DNA of 64,000 nucleotides from Bin80 sp965220365. GTDB lineage: Bacteria; Bacteroidota; Rhodothermia; Rhodothermales; Bin80. The notes under the pieces were generated by a model, which was not told where the DNA came from, did no database searches, and saw only the letters and a list, made by a program, of their open reading frames with translations. The position numbers and the translations under genes are program-made. The stretch's first letter is position 1. The number at the start of each line of letters is the position of its first letter. The DNA lies in contig OZ244823.1 of the NCBI GenBank assembly GCA_965220365.1, positions 3,038,001-3,102,000 of the forward strand, in the 5' to 3' direction. Of the stretch, positions 8,134-16,994 are shown piece by piece.

Positions 8134-9951
8134 ATGCGATCTCTACTTTTCTTCATCACACTTTTAACCGCTGGCTCTGCGGCAAATGCTCAGCCCCGGT
8201 TACCACTGAAACCCTTGTCATTGGAGTCCCTCTCTGCGTTCGATGATCCTGCAGAAAATTGGTTCCTAGCCGACAGTGTATACAGTGATCTTGGCTCGCA
8301 TAACAGTTTATCCCCCGCACCAGGGACGGGGATCCTCGTAAATCAGCCTACCGAATGTGCACGAGAAAACCTCTATACCAACTGGACACATGGAGATATC
8401 GAACTTGAGCTTGAATTTATGATGCCAAAGGGATCCAACTCCGGGATTTATCTTCAGGGGCGCTATGAAGTCCAGCTATTGGATAGTTGGAAACGCTCTC
8501 ATGTTACATTCGCAGATGTCGGTGGAATCTACGAGAGATGGAATGACGCTGAGGGGCGGGGATTTGAAGGGCGTCCACCACGCATCAATGCCAGTCGTGC
8601 ACCAGGCCTGTGGCAGTCCCTCCGCATTGTGTTTGACGCACCCCAATTTGATGAAAATGGCCACAAAATCCGGTCCGCCCGCTTTGTACAAGTCATGCTG
8701 AATGGAAGCATTATTCAGGAAAATGTGACCGTCTCCGGGCCAACTCGCGCTGCTGGTTTTCAGGACGAATCTCCTGTTGGACCTCTTATGATCCAGGGAG
8801 ATCACGGATCTGTTGCATTTCGTAATATTCGCTACCGCATGAGCGGAGAAGCACCCGTTTCCGTGAGTAATGTGACCTACTCTGAATATATTGATGAACC
8901 TCTGGAAGAAATAATCTGGAACTCATCGGGAACGCCGGCATCTACGGGAGCCGCCCATAATCTGCAAGAACACGCAGTCACCTCTGCCGATCCTATCACA
9001 CTTCGCTACGAAGGCACAATCCACATTCCTGTGAGTGGCATCTATCGCTTTGAAACCACTCTGGGCTGGGTATCTGGAGATCCGCACTGGTCGGGCCGCC
9101 CAATTGGTGGTGCATTATTGCAGATTGCAGACCAGGAAGTTCTAAGACATGATCGTAATCAACCTTCCACGTACGCAGATATCCCACTGGACGCGGGGAT
9201 GCATCCGTTCAGTTTTGGGTATTTCAAGACAGTCGGCTGGGCACCTCCCCAGGTTACACTCAGCGTTGAAGGACCCTCTACCCGACCATCTCCCTTGCTC
9301 CAGCCTCTTCAGGGAGCAACCGCTGCCGAACGGATTCCGATCACGCTCGGCAAGGATCCTCTGGCGCTGCGGGGATTCATTGTCCATCAGGAAACCAAAC
9401 ACACCCATTCGATGGCAATTGGTAACCCCAACGGCGTTCATTACAGCTTGGATCTGTCTACTGCATCTCTACTGCACGCATGGCGTGGTCCCTTTGTAGA
9501 TGCAGCACCGATGTGGCACAATCGAGGGCATGACCAGACGATCCTTCCTCTCGGAAGCCTCCTGACATTCTCGGGGCATTCTGTCATTGAAGTCACTGGG
9601 GATACGAAGCTTGAATTTACCGGGTATCGACTGGCTCCCCACCCCGTATTCACGTATTCACTTGGGGAAGCCGTTCTGGAAGATCATATCCAATCCCAAG
9701 ACGATGCATCAGGATTGTCACGCACACTGATTCTCACGGGTGACACAAGCGAGCCAATCTGGGTGCGCATTGCAGTCAGTGACCAGATTGATGCAATCAA
9801 CGATCACCGCTATGCGATCGATGGATTTACCTGGTATGTTGAAACAGCTTCGGGTGCATCAATCCAGCCATCCCAAGATGGCCAGGCACTCATGATTCCA
9901 CTGGAACAAGGTGAAGCCGACGCGTCTGCTAACTATGTTATCGTGTGGTAG
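8134..9951 (+). CDS. DUF1080 (3-keto-disaccharide hydrolase-like) secreted protein with PA14-like region
   Basis: A 605-residue exported protein (signal peptide ending near NAQ, residue 20). The first about 230 residues match the DUF1080/3-keto-disaccharide hydrolase fold: ARENLYTNWTHGDIELELEF in two halves, GSNSGIYLQGRYEVQLLDS, GIYERW, and the closing PLMIQGDHGSVAFRNIRYR. Next comes a region of about 130 residues resembling a PA14 carbohydrate-binding module (TLRYEGTIHIPVSGIYRFETT begins it, read in parts), then a beta-rich tail. DUF1080 members act on keto-glycosides or bind glycans. The ATG at 8134 fits the signal peptide; an in-frame ATG at 8098 is possible. The next gene starts seven bases after the stop. 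Confidence 0.82.
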   Translation: MRSLLFFITLLTAGSAANAQPRLPLKPLSLESLSAFDDPAENWFLADSVYSDLGSHNSLSPAPGTGILVNQPTECARENLYTNWTHGDIELELEFMMPKGSNSGIYLQGRYEVQLLDSWKRSHVTFADVGGIYERWNDAEGRGFEGRPPRINASRAPGLWQSLRIVFDAPQFDENGHKIRSARFVQVMLNGSIIQENVTVSGPTRAAGFQDESPVGPLMIQGDHGSVAFRNIRYRMSGEAPVSVSNVTYSEYIDEPLEEIIWNSSGTPASTGAAHNLQEHAVTSADPITLRYEGTIHIPVSGIYRFETTLGWVSGDPHWSGRPIGGALLQIADQEVLRHDRNQPSTYADIPLDAGMHPFSFGYFKTVGWAPPQVTLSVEGPSTRPSPLLQPLQGATAAERIPITLGKDPLALRGFIVHQETKHTHSMAIGNPNGVHYSLDLSTASLLHAWRGPFVDAAPMWHNRGHDQTILPLGSLLTFSGHSVIEVTGDTKLEFTGYRLAPHPVFTYSLGEAVLEDHIQSQDDASGLSRTLILTGDTSEPIWVRIAVSDQIDAINDHRYAIDGFTWYVETASGASIQPSQDGQALMIPLEQGEADASANYVIVW

Positions 9952-9958
9952 TGTATTC

Positions 9959-11881
9959 ATGAAAAATCTTTTTCGAGTTGTCCTGTCACTGATCATCTCG
10001 CTACCCTGTATAGCACAGGTGCCCCAGGAATCAGATTATTATCGCATGGTCCGTGTCCCCATTCCCCAGGATATTTTGCTTGAAGTCGGGGGGATGTCCT
10101 TCATGCCAGACGGGCGCCTTGGTGTCGCGACACGACGGGGTGAGGTGTGGCTGATCGATAACCCTGTCATGGCAGGCACGTCCTCTCCCCACTATCAACG
10201 CTTTGCGTACGGCCTGCATGAACCTCTCGGGCTGGCATGGCACGACGGCTCCTTCTACACTTCACAGAGAGGCGAATTGACCAGACTGATCGATACTAAC
10301 GGGGACGCAGTCGCAGATCAGTATCAAACCGTGTATTCATGGCCCTTGGAAGGCAACTATCATGAGTATTCATACGGTCCGCTCATGCAAGAAGATGGTT
10401 CCATGATTGTTATGCTCAATCTGGGTTGGATTGGGTACGGTGCCAGCCTATCCAAATGGCGTGGATGGACACTCTCGATTGATCCTAATGGGGAGATGAC
10501 TCCTATTGCAACGGGGATGCGATCTCCAGCAGGCATGGGCATGAATGTAGCCGGAGACCTATTCTATGCGGAGAATCAGGGCGACTGGATTGGATCAGGG
10601 TATATCACGCATGTCGAAACGGGAGACTTTGTCGGGAATCCGGCTGGGCTGCGCTGGACTGGTGAAGAGGAATCTCCTTTATCCCTGCAGTCGGACGAGA
10701 TTCCTGATACTGGTCAGCCTCTCTTTGAGGTTGCCAAAGATATTGATGCCTTCAAACCACCAGCGGTGTGGTTTCCACATACGATTTTGGGCATATCTAC
10801 ATCAGATATTGTCCCAGATACGACTAATGGAAAGTTTGGCCCCTTTGCTAGACAACTATTTGTGGGCGACCAAGGGCATAGTAAAATCACCCGGGTATTT
10901 TTGGAAAAAGTACAAGGAGTATACCAAGGGGTTGCGATCCCCTTCCGGGAAGGATTTGCGTCTGGAGTATTGCGTATGGCCTGGGACCCGGAAGGCGGAA
11001 TGATGGTCGGGCAAACCAGCCGAGGCTGGGGTGCTACCGGCAAAGAACCCTACGCACTCCAGCGACTCGTATGGACCGGGAAGATTCCATTCGAAATGCA
11101 TACCGTCCGTGTCATGCCAGACGGATTTTTGATCACTCTGACCAAACCTGCGGATGGATCCTCAGCGGCCGATGCAGACAACTATTCCGTAGAGAGCTTC
11201 ACCTACAAGTATCATTCAAATTATGGTAGCCCCCCGATCAACATTGCGACGCATCAGGTGAAGGCAGCTGTCGTGTCAGAGGATAGCCTGGAAATCCGCC
11301 TAGTTCTGGATGATTTACGTGAGGGATATATCTACTCGATCAACGCTGAAGGCATTAATTCAGGGAATGGGGATCCTCTCCTGCATTCTACTGCATTCTA
11401 TACGATGAATCGGCTCCCCGAGGGGGCATCCCTACAAATAGAACCTAACCAGACCACAGACACTGTACAATCTGACCTCAGTGGTGCCCAGCCACCTGAC
11501 GGCGAGCCAAATGTGCTTCTCTCCGTGGGTACACTGCCAAACTTGCAATTCAGCCAGACCGAGTTCACGGTCCCTTCGGGAAGTACAGTTGCACTCACAT
11601 TCAACAATGACGACGATATGTTGCACAACTTGGTTGTGGTCGAAAGTGATGCGACCGACGAGGTCGCGATGGCTGCCATGCAACTGGGCCTCAGGGGACA
11701 CGAAATGCAATATGTACCCGACTCGGATGCCGTGATTGCACATACTGGTCTACTTGAGCCGGGAATTTCCGAGACGATCGTATTTCGCGTTCCAGATAAG
11801 GCTGGGCAATACTCGTTCGTCTGCACCTTCCCAGGCCATGCAACGACAATGCGTGGGACGATTCAAGTTCTGGCCAACTGA
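9959..11881 (+). CDS. glucose/sorbosone dehydrogenase-like beta-propeller fused to a cupredoxin domain
   Basis: A 640-residue secreted protein (signal peptide to about residue 20). Residues 30-400 look like a soluble sugar-dehydrogenase-type six-bladed propeller (PDGRLGVATRRGEVWLID, YGLHEPLGLAWHDG, SPAGMGMN, LFVGDQGHSKITRV). About residues 400-500 form a linker/Ig-like part. The last about 110 residues are a plastocyanin/azurin-like cupredoxin with all four type-1 copper ligands visible: His in DDMLHNLVV, and Cys, His and Met in VCTFPGHATTM. The fusion suggests oxidation of a sugar with electrons passed to copper in the periplasm; this is inferred. It forms an operon with the DUF1080 gene. 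Confidence 0.82.
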   Translation: MKNLFRVVLSLIISLPCIAQVPQESDYYRMVRVPIPQDILLEVGGMSFMPDGRLGVATRRGEVWLIDNPVMAGTSSPHYQRFAYGLHEPLGLAWHDGSFYTSQRGELTRLIDTNGDAVADQYQTVYSWPLEGNYHEYSYGPLMQEDGSMIVMLNLGWIGYGASLSKWRGWTLSIDPNGEMTPIATGMRSPAGMGMNVAGDLFYAENQGDWIGSGYITHVETGDFVGNPAGLRWTGEEESPLSLQSDEIPDTGQPLFEVAKDIDAFKPPAVWFPHTILGISTSDIVPDTTNGKFGPFARQLFVGDQGHSKITRVFLEKVQGVYQGVAIPFREGFASGVLRMAWDPEGGMMVGQTSRGWGATGKEPYALQRLVWTGKIPFEMHTVRVMPDGFLITLTKPADGSSAADADNYSVESFTYKYHSNYGSPPINIATHQVKAAVVSEDSLEIRLVLDDLREGYIYSINAEGINSGNGDPLLHSTAFYTMNRLPEGASLQIEPNQTTDTVQSDLSGAQPPDGEPNVLLSVGTLPNLQFSQTEFTVPSGSTVALTFNNDDDMLHNLVVVESDATDEVAMAAMQLGLRGHEMQYVPDSDAVIAHTGLLEPGISETIVFRVPDKAGQYSFVCTFPGHATTMRGTIQVLAN

Positions 11882-12055
11882 CACCAGAAGCTTGTCCTTC
11901 TCTTGGTGGGTAGTGAATGCGTTAGAGAGCAGCTTCTGCGGAAGATTCTCTCACCTTGGCTAGAATGACCCTATCTCTGCCCAAAAGAGTTCATGCTAAC
12001 ACGATCTCCATTATCTTTCCTTTGCTCTCATCCATAGCCCTCTAATTCGTAAACC

Positions 12056-14311
12056 GTGAAGAGTCAACGCCTGCTACTATTGATTTTATTGTCCCTATGG
12101 ACCAATAGCACCTTCGGGCAGACTGCAAGCATTCGAGGCTTTGTGACCGATGCAGACGACCGGGAGGCTCTTGCAGGTGTGAGTGTGGTTCTGGAAAGTG
12201 ACACTGGAGGATTGCGCGGTGGCGTGACCGATAGTGACGGCATCTACAACCTCACACGAATTGCACCTGGCACGTATATACTACGGTTTTCGTTTGTCGG
12301 CTACACTGCATGGGCGGATACGCTTGCATTCCGGGCAGGACAGAGGCTCAATCTCAACATTGCCTTGCAATCCACACCAGGAGTGCTGGACGAGATGGTT
12401 GTGGAAGCCGAGATCGAGACTGGAGCTGCCCAGGTAACCGCTGGACTCCAAACGATCAGCCCCAGGGATATGGACCTGCTCCCGACACCAGATGTGTCTG
12501 GAGATCTGGCCAGCTTCCTGACTACGCTTCCTGGAGTGGTCACACTGGGAGACCGAGGTGGTCAGTACTATATTCGAGGGGGTGAACCCTCCCACAATAT
12601 GACACTGATTGATGGGATGCAAGTGTATCAACCTTATCACATCCTCGGATTCTACTCAGCCTTTCCTTCTGATATCATTCATCGGGCCGACATCCACACA
12701 GCCGGATACGGAGCTCCGTTCACTGGACGTATCTCATCGGTGATTGACATCAAATCTCGTAATGGAGATAAGCGCAACTACAGCGGTGCAGCTTCCATTG
12801 CTCCTTTCGTCAGTTCTGCACAAATCGAAGGGCCTCTGATCTATAACAAACTTTCATTCCTAGCCTCCGCACGACAATCGGTTGTCAAGCAAATTGCCCA
12901 ACACTACGTTGCTCAGGATATGCCCTATACGTTCGGGGATGCATTCCTGAAAGTCCATGGACAAATCGGTTCAAACAGCCAGCTTTCGATCAGTGGAATT
13001 TATACGAATGACCGGGGAACAATTGGGCTCAAAGCTGAAGATCGAATTCTAGAAGAAGTGAGTTGGCATAATGCAGCAGTCGGTGTGCGTTATGTCGTTC
13101 TCCCCAGGGCACTCCCCTTCGTTGCAGAAATCCAACTCTCCTACTCATTCCTGGAAACCAACCAGGGGCCGGCTAAAGACCCGGTTCGCTGGTCCAGAAT
13201 CTCCGGATTCCAATATGCCGTCCATATGAACAGCTTCTACGAAAGGACCCAATGGAAATGGGGACTCTACTGGCGCGCTCCGCAGGTCATGGCACACCTG
13301 GGCGGACTGTTTCAGGACTTGGATGTTGGTATGAGTCGGCGCCATAAGACTGGGATTTATCTCGAGCCAAACTTCTATATCACCTCCAAGCTCAGGGCCC
13401 GTGTGACTGCAATCGCAGAATTATTCCCGGGACAACTAGACGGACGTAGCAACCTGGAGGCCCGTTTTCAGGCGATCTGGCAACACAGAGAACATGAAGT
13501 GAGTCTGGGGGCTGGCTGGTATCATCAGGAAATTTTTGGATTGAGCGACCGGCGGGATGCCACCAATATCTTCACCTCCTGGCGTAGTGCACCTGTCGAA
13601 GATCTGTCTCGATCAATTCATGCACTTGCCGGTTACCGAGTCAGCCCCTACCCATGGCTTGAATTGTCTGCGGAAGCCTATTACAAGCGGTTGCAAGATC
13701 TATATATCGCCGAATGGACCGCATTCCCCCGATTCACCTCCCGCCTACAGCGAGCCGATGGCCAGGCAATGGGAATCGAGCTACGAACCGAAGTCCGCCG
13801 CCAAAAAATCTACGGGTACATCAACTATGGTCTTTCTAGCGTACGCTACACCTCAAAACAACCTTCAGCTGAGTTGTGGTTCGGCAGTACCGATCTTGAT
13901 TTTCGGCCCCCTCATGACCGACGACACCAACTGAACGTCGTTGCAACCACTCGGATCGCAAACTATGACCTCAGCGCACGATGGAATTTTGGGAGTGGTC
14001 GCCCCTTTAATCATGTGTATGGATTTGATGGATTCCTTCTACTTGACCGTGTAAAGGACCTTTTCACAGCACCCGACGATCAGCGCGTCATCTATGGCCG
14101 TCCTTTCCGCGGCCTGCTTCCCACGTACCACCGACTAGATCTGTCTATTGAGCGTGACTTCACCTTTGATACATTCATGCTCACCGCACAAGTCGGAGTG
14201 ATCAATGCCTATAACCGACGTAACCTCTTCGCTCTGGATCTCTTTACGGCTGCCCGTAACTACCAGTTACCCATTGTACCGATTGCTGGATTCAAAATTG
14301 ACTTCGACTGA
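12056..14311 (+). CDS. TonB-dependent receptor with N-terminal carboxypeptidase-like domain
   Basis: A complete 751-residue receptor starting at GTG: signal peptide (about 1-22), CarboxypepD_reg-like beta-sandwich (about 23-105; SIRGFVTDADDREALAGVSV and LRFSFVGYTAW), plug (about 125-235; GDRGGQYYIRGGEPSHN) and beta-barrel to the C-terminal IAGFKIDFD. No TonB-box is obvious. It is a paralogue of the receptor at the left edge and, like it, is followed by a DUF4249-like lipoprotein (two bases apart). The duplicated pair probably serves related substrates of the intervening sugar-processing genes. This is inference from position. Confidence 0.93.
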   Translation: MKSQRLLLLILLSLWTNSTFGQTASIRGFVTDADDREALAGVSVVLESDTGGLRGGVTDSDGIYNLTRIAPGTYILRFSFVGYTAWADTLAFRAGQRLNLNIALQSTPGVLDEMVVEAEIETGAAQVTAGLQTISPRDMDLLPTPDVSGDLASFLTTLPGVVTLGDRGGQYYIRGGEPSHNMTLIDGMQVYQPYHILGFYSAFPSDIIHRADIHTAGYGAPFTGRISSVIDIKSRNGDKRNYSGAASIAPFVSSAQIEGPLIYNKLSFLASARQSVVKQIAQHYVAQDMPYTFGDAFLKVHGQIGSNSQLSISGIYTNDRGTIGLKAEDRILEEVSWHNAAVGVRYVVLPRALPFVAEIQLSYSFLETNQGPAKDPVRWSRISGFQYAVHMNSFYERTQWKWGLYWRAPQVMAHLGGLFQDLDVGMSRRHKTGIYLEPNFYITSKLRARVTAIAELFPGQLDGRSNLEARFQAIWQHREHEVSLGAGWYHQEIFGLSDRRDATNIFTSWRSAPVEDLSRSIHALAGYRVSPYPWLELSAEAYYKRLQDLYIAEWTAFPRFTSRLQRADGQAMGIELRTEVRRQKIYGYINYGLSSVRYTSKQPSAELWFGSTDLDFRPPHDRRHQLNVVATTRIANYDLSARWNFGSGRPFNHVYGFDGFLLLDRVKDLFTAPDDQRVIYGRPFRGLLPTYHRLDLSIERDFTFDTFMLTAQVGVINAYNRRNLFALDLFTAARNYQLPIVPIAGFKIDFD

Positions 14312-14313
14312 TC

Positions 14314-15201
14314 ATGTACAAGTATCTGGCCTTCGCAGGAATCATCTTTTTGCTTTTTTCGGCCTGTTCGGAAACCGTCGAAACACGCCTGCAACTTGAA
14401 TACCCCTTCTCGGTCTTCGGAATCATTAACCCGAAGGCCGATACACATGCTGTGAGAATCTTTGAAATCAAACAAAATATTGCACTCGTACGCCCAGATC
14501 CTATTGATGCACATGTAACAACCACCCAGATGCAAAGTGGAGAAGTATATACATGGCGCGATTCTGTGATTCAACTTGAGGATGGCGACTATCGACACGT
14601 CTACTGGTCGGAATTCAAGGCATCCATGGGAGAGACGTACCACTTAAAGGTCAGGCGCTCCGATGGGGCGAAAACGGAAGCCATTACCACTGTCCCACCC
14701 CCGGTGAATCTCGAGGTTCTGGAACCGGACACCCTGAACCTAGGTCAGACACTCATGCCACTTTTCATTGAGGGCTCTCCTCCCACGCTTCCCCGCATTG
14801 ATGTGGAGTATGTTCTGGTCGGATTTGATGAGAATGGGAGCAATCCAATCTTCAAACCGGTGGTTTTCAATTACGCAGGCCTGGCAGCCCCCGAGCCAGG
14901 TGGGTTTATCTTAAATATTGATCTTCGGGCAGATTACCTGGATATCTATCAACTATTTGACCAGGATGATAATGTTTCCACCAATATCATTGACCTTCGG
15001 GAAATTAACGTCATGGTCCATGTAGGGGACAGTCAATGGATCTCGCCCGTGGGCTTCTTTGATGAGAATTTTCTGGTAGAGCCAGGGTCATTTTCCAACG
15101 TGGAAAACGGGTTTGGATACTTCGGGAGTGGCTATACGGAATTTATCTCCTTCCGACCCCCACTCGCACTGATTCGACGTGCAGGATTTCACGTTGAATG
15201 A
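14314..15201 (+). CDS. DUF4249-like lipoprotein, second copy
   Basis: A 295-residue lipoprotein (lipobox FSAC, Cys18) two bases after the TonB receptor. It shares motif order with the lipoprotein at 1904-2908 (YPFSVFGII, VRRSDGAKTEA, VPPPVNLEV, EPGSFSNVENGFGYFG) but lacks the Cys-rich tail. It probably sits in the outer membrane next to the receptor. The stop codon overlaps an ATG of the dipeptidase gene, so the receptor, lipoprotein and dipeptidase may be co-transcribed. Confidence 0.72.
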   Translation: MYKYLAFAGIIFLLFSACSETVETRLQLEYPFSVFGIINPKADTHAVRIFEIKQNIALVRPDPIDAHVTTTQMQSGEVYTWRDSVIQLEDGDYRHVYWSEFKASMGETYHLKVRRSDGAKTEAITTVPPPVNLEVLEPDTLNLGQTLMPLFIEGSPPTLPRIDVEYVLVGFDENGSNPIFKPVVFNYAGLAAPEPGGFILNIDLRADYLDIYQLFDQDDNVSTNIIDLREINVMVHVGDSQWISPVGFFDENFLVEPGSFSNVENGFGYFGSGYTEFISFRPPLALIRRAGFHVE

Positions 15202-15212
15202 TGGAGGAAAAA

Positions 15213-16298
15213 ATGACTGAATCATCCGTTCCTCTTTTTGATGCGCACTTGGACTTGGCATGGAATGCCCTCTCTTTTAACCGGAATCTCACACTTTCTC
15301 TGAGCGATTTATGTGATGTCGATTCACACTACGGGGATGGCCCCTTCCGTGGACACTGTGCGATTTCGCTGGAAGAGCTTGCGACCGCGAACCTGCGCGT
15401 TTGTGTGGCTACTCTACTGGCACGGAGCGGGCCCACCAATGCTCCGCCGAGTGTACTTAGGAGAGAACTGGATTATGCTCATCCTTCCATTGCCCATGCA
15501 CATGCTCACGGACAACTTGCATACTACAGGTGGCTGGAGCGCTCAAAGCAGGCATGTATCATCCAAACGGCCAGCGATCTGAAAAACCATTGGGATCATC
15601 CCGAGGCCTTGGGGCTAATCATCAGCTTCGAGGGATGTGATCCCATCCTAGATATAGAAGATCTTCATCGCTGGTATGACCTAGGGGTTCGCGCAGCAGG
15701 GTTAACCCATTACGGAAAAGGACAATACGCTGCCGGTACAGATGCAGATGGAGGATTAACGCACAAGGGACGCAACCTCCTGCGGGAGTTTGAGTCCCTT
15801 GGCATTATTCTGGACGTAACTCATTTAAGTGATGAAAGTATGTCCGATGCCATGGAATGCTATCACGGGGCACTATTGGCCAGTCATCATAATTGCCGGG
15901 CACTCGTCCCCGGGCAGCGACAACTTTCTGATCAACAGATCCGTGACCTGATTGGCCGAGATGCCGTGATCGGGATTGCATTTGATGCGTGGATGCTGTA
16001 CCCCGGCTGGGTAAGGGAAGAGACGGATCGTTCTGTTGTAAACCTTAATGCAGCGATAGATCATATTGATCATATCTGTGAACTGGCAGGAGATACCAAG
16101 CACATTGCGATTGGCAGTGACCTGGATGGGGGATTTGGCACAAATCAGACACCTACTGGATTGGATCGATACTCAAATCTTCAGCTCATTGCTGGCCTGC
16201 TTTCTGCACGCGGCTATTCTCCCGCCGATGTAAACAATATCTTCCACCGTAATTGGCTTGACTTTTTTCGCCGTTCTTTACCTCAAAACCATGACTAA
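15213..16298 (+). CDS. membrane-dipeptidase-like metallopeptidase (family M19)
   Basis: A 361-residue TIM-barrel zinc peptidase. M19 landmarks are in order: FDAHLDLAW with the HxD zinc ligands near the N-terminus, ISFEGCDPI with the bridging glutamate, GLTHYGKGQ, LDVTHLSDESM with a zinc histidine, LASHHNCRAL with the next, and IGSDLDGGFG with the catalytic-type aspartate. The family cleaves dipeptides, often with a D-residue at the C-terminal position. The ATG at 15213 has a Shine-Dalgarno GGAGG at 15203-15207; two ATGs at 15198 and 15201 overlap the upstream gene and remain possible. No signal peptide is seen. The end overlaps the RidA gene. Confidence 0.9.
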   Translation: MTESSVPLFDAHLDLAWNALSFNRNLTLSLSDLCDVDSHYGDGPFRGHCAISLEELATANLRVCVATLLARSGPTNAPPSVLRRELDYAHPSIAHAHAHGQLAYYRWLERSKQACIIQTASDLKNHWDHPEALGLIISFEGCDPILDIEDLHRWYDLGVRAAGLTHYGKGQYAAGTDADGGLTHKGRNLLREFESLGIILDVTHLSDESMSDAMECYHGALLASHHNCRALVPGQRQLSDQQIRDLIGRDAVIGIAFDAWMLYPGWVREETDRSVVNLNAAIDHIDHICELAGDTKHIAIGSDLDGGFGTNQTPTGLDRYSNLQLIAGLLSARGYSPADVNNIFHRNWLDFFRRSLPQNHD

Positions 16299-16755
16299 CC
16301 CTATCGAACGCCTGGAATCGCTTGGCTACCCGATTGATGATGTGCCGAGTCCTGGAGGACTCTACACCCCGGTAACTGTAATCGGCTCAATTGCCTACGT
16401 TTCGGGCGCAGTACCGGTAACTCAGGGACACCTGAAATATGAAGGAAAAGTCCCGTCCGATATAGATCTTCCCACTGCACAAAAGGCTGCGGCACTCTGC
16501 GTGGCTAATAATCTTCGGATGTTCCATCAGACGGGAGGATCTATTGAGCATATTCTTCGTGTCCTTCGACTGACCGGCTATGTCAATTCCGATCCTCACT
16601 TCACGGATCAGCATCTGGTCATTAACGGGGCATCCCAACTTCTCCAAGATGTATTTGGCGACTTGGGAATCGGTGCACGTTCTGCCGTGGGGGTAGCCCA
16701 GCTACCACTGGGGAGTGCAGTGGAAACTGAACTCATTCTGGAAATTCACTCATAG
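16291..16755 (+). CDS. RidA/YjgF-family protein
   Basis: A 154-residue member of the RidA (YjgF/YER057c/UK114) family, with the longer insertion typical of the non-archetypal subgroups. Visible landmarks are YTPVTVIGSIAYVSGAVP, the central NLRMFHQTGGSIEHILRVLRLTGYV, and the end GARSAVGVAQLPLGSAVETE, whose Arg and Glu correspond to active-site positions in imine deaminase members. RidA proteins remove reactive 2-aminoacrylate or related enamines. Its place between a dipeptidase and a symporter fits amino-acid catabolism. The ATG overlaps the M19 gene by eight bases. Confidence 0.87.
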   Translation: MTNPIERLESLGYPIDDVPSPGGLYTPVTVIGSIAYVSGAVPVTQGHLKYEGKVPSDIDLPTAQKAAALCVANNLRMFHQTGGSIEHILRVLRLTGYVNSDPHFTDQHLVINGASQLLQDVFGDLGIGARSAVGVAQLPLGSAVETELILEIHS

Positions 16756-16757
16756 GG

Positions 16758-16994
16758 ATGCCCTCAGCCTTTCGGCGTGCACGACGAGAAGCCCTGCATA
16801 TTCTTGCGGCATGGGGCATCTGCATGATCTGGACCATCGGATACTGTGCACTCTTTGCCTATGGATCCGGGGATGTCAGTCTACTGTGGGGGATGCCCCG
16901 ATGGGTAGTGTTTGGGATCGCGCTCCCTTGGGCCATTGCTACGCTCTATAGTCTCTGGTTTGCCCTGTCCTACATGAGAGCGGAGGACCCATGA
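16758..16994 (+). CDS. YhdT/DUF997-like small membrane protein
   Basis: A 78-residue protein with two predicted helices (about residues 13-35 and 47-70), the conserved opening FRRARREALHILAAW and a short PRWVVFGIALPW motif, as in the YhdT/DUF997 family. In enterobacteria yhdT sits next to panF, a sodium:pantothenate symporter. Here the gene likewise precedes an SSS symporter and overlaps it by four bases (ATGA). That gene-order conservation supports the call; the molecular role as a transporter subunit is inferred. Confidence 0.78.
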   Translation: MPSAFRRARREALHILAAWGICMIWTIGYCALFAYGSGDVSLLWGMPRWVVFGIALPWAIATLYSLWFALSYMRAEDP

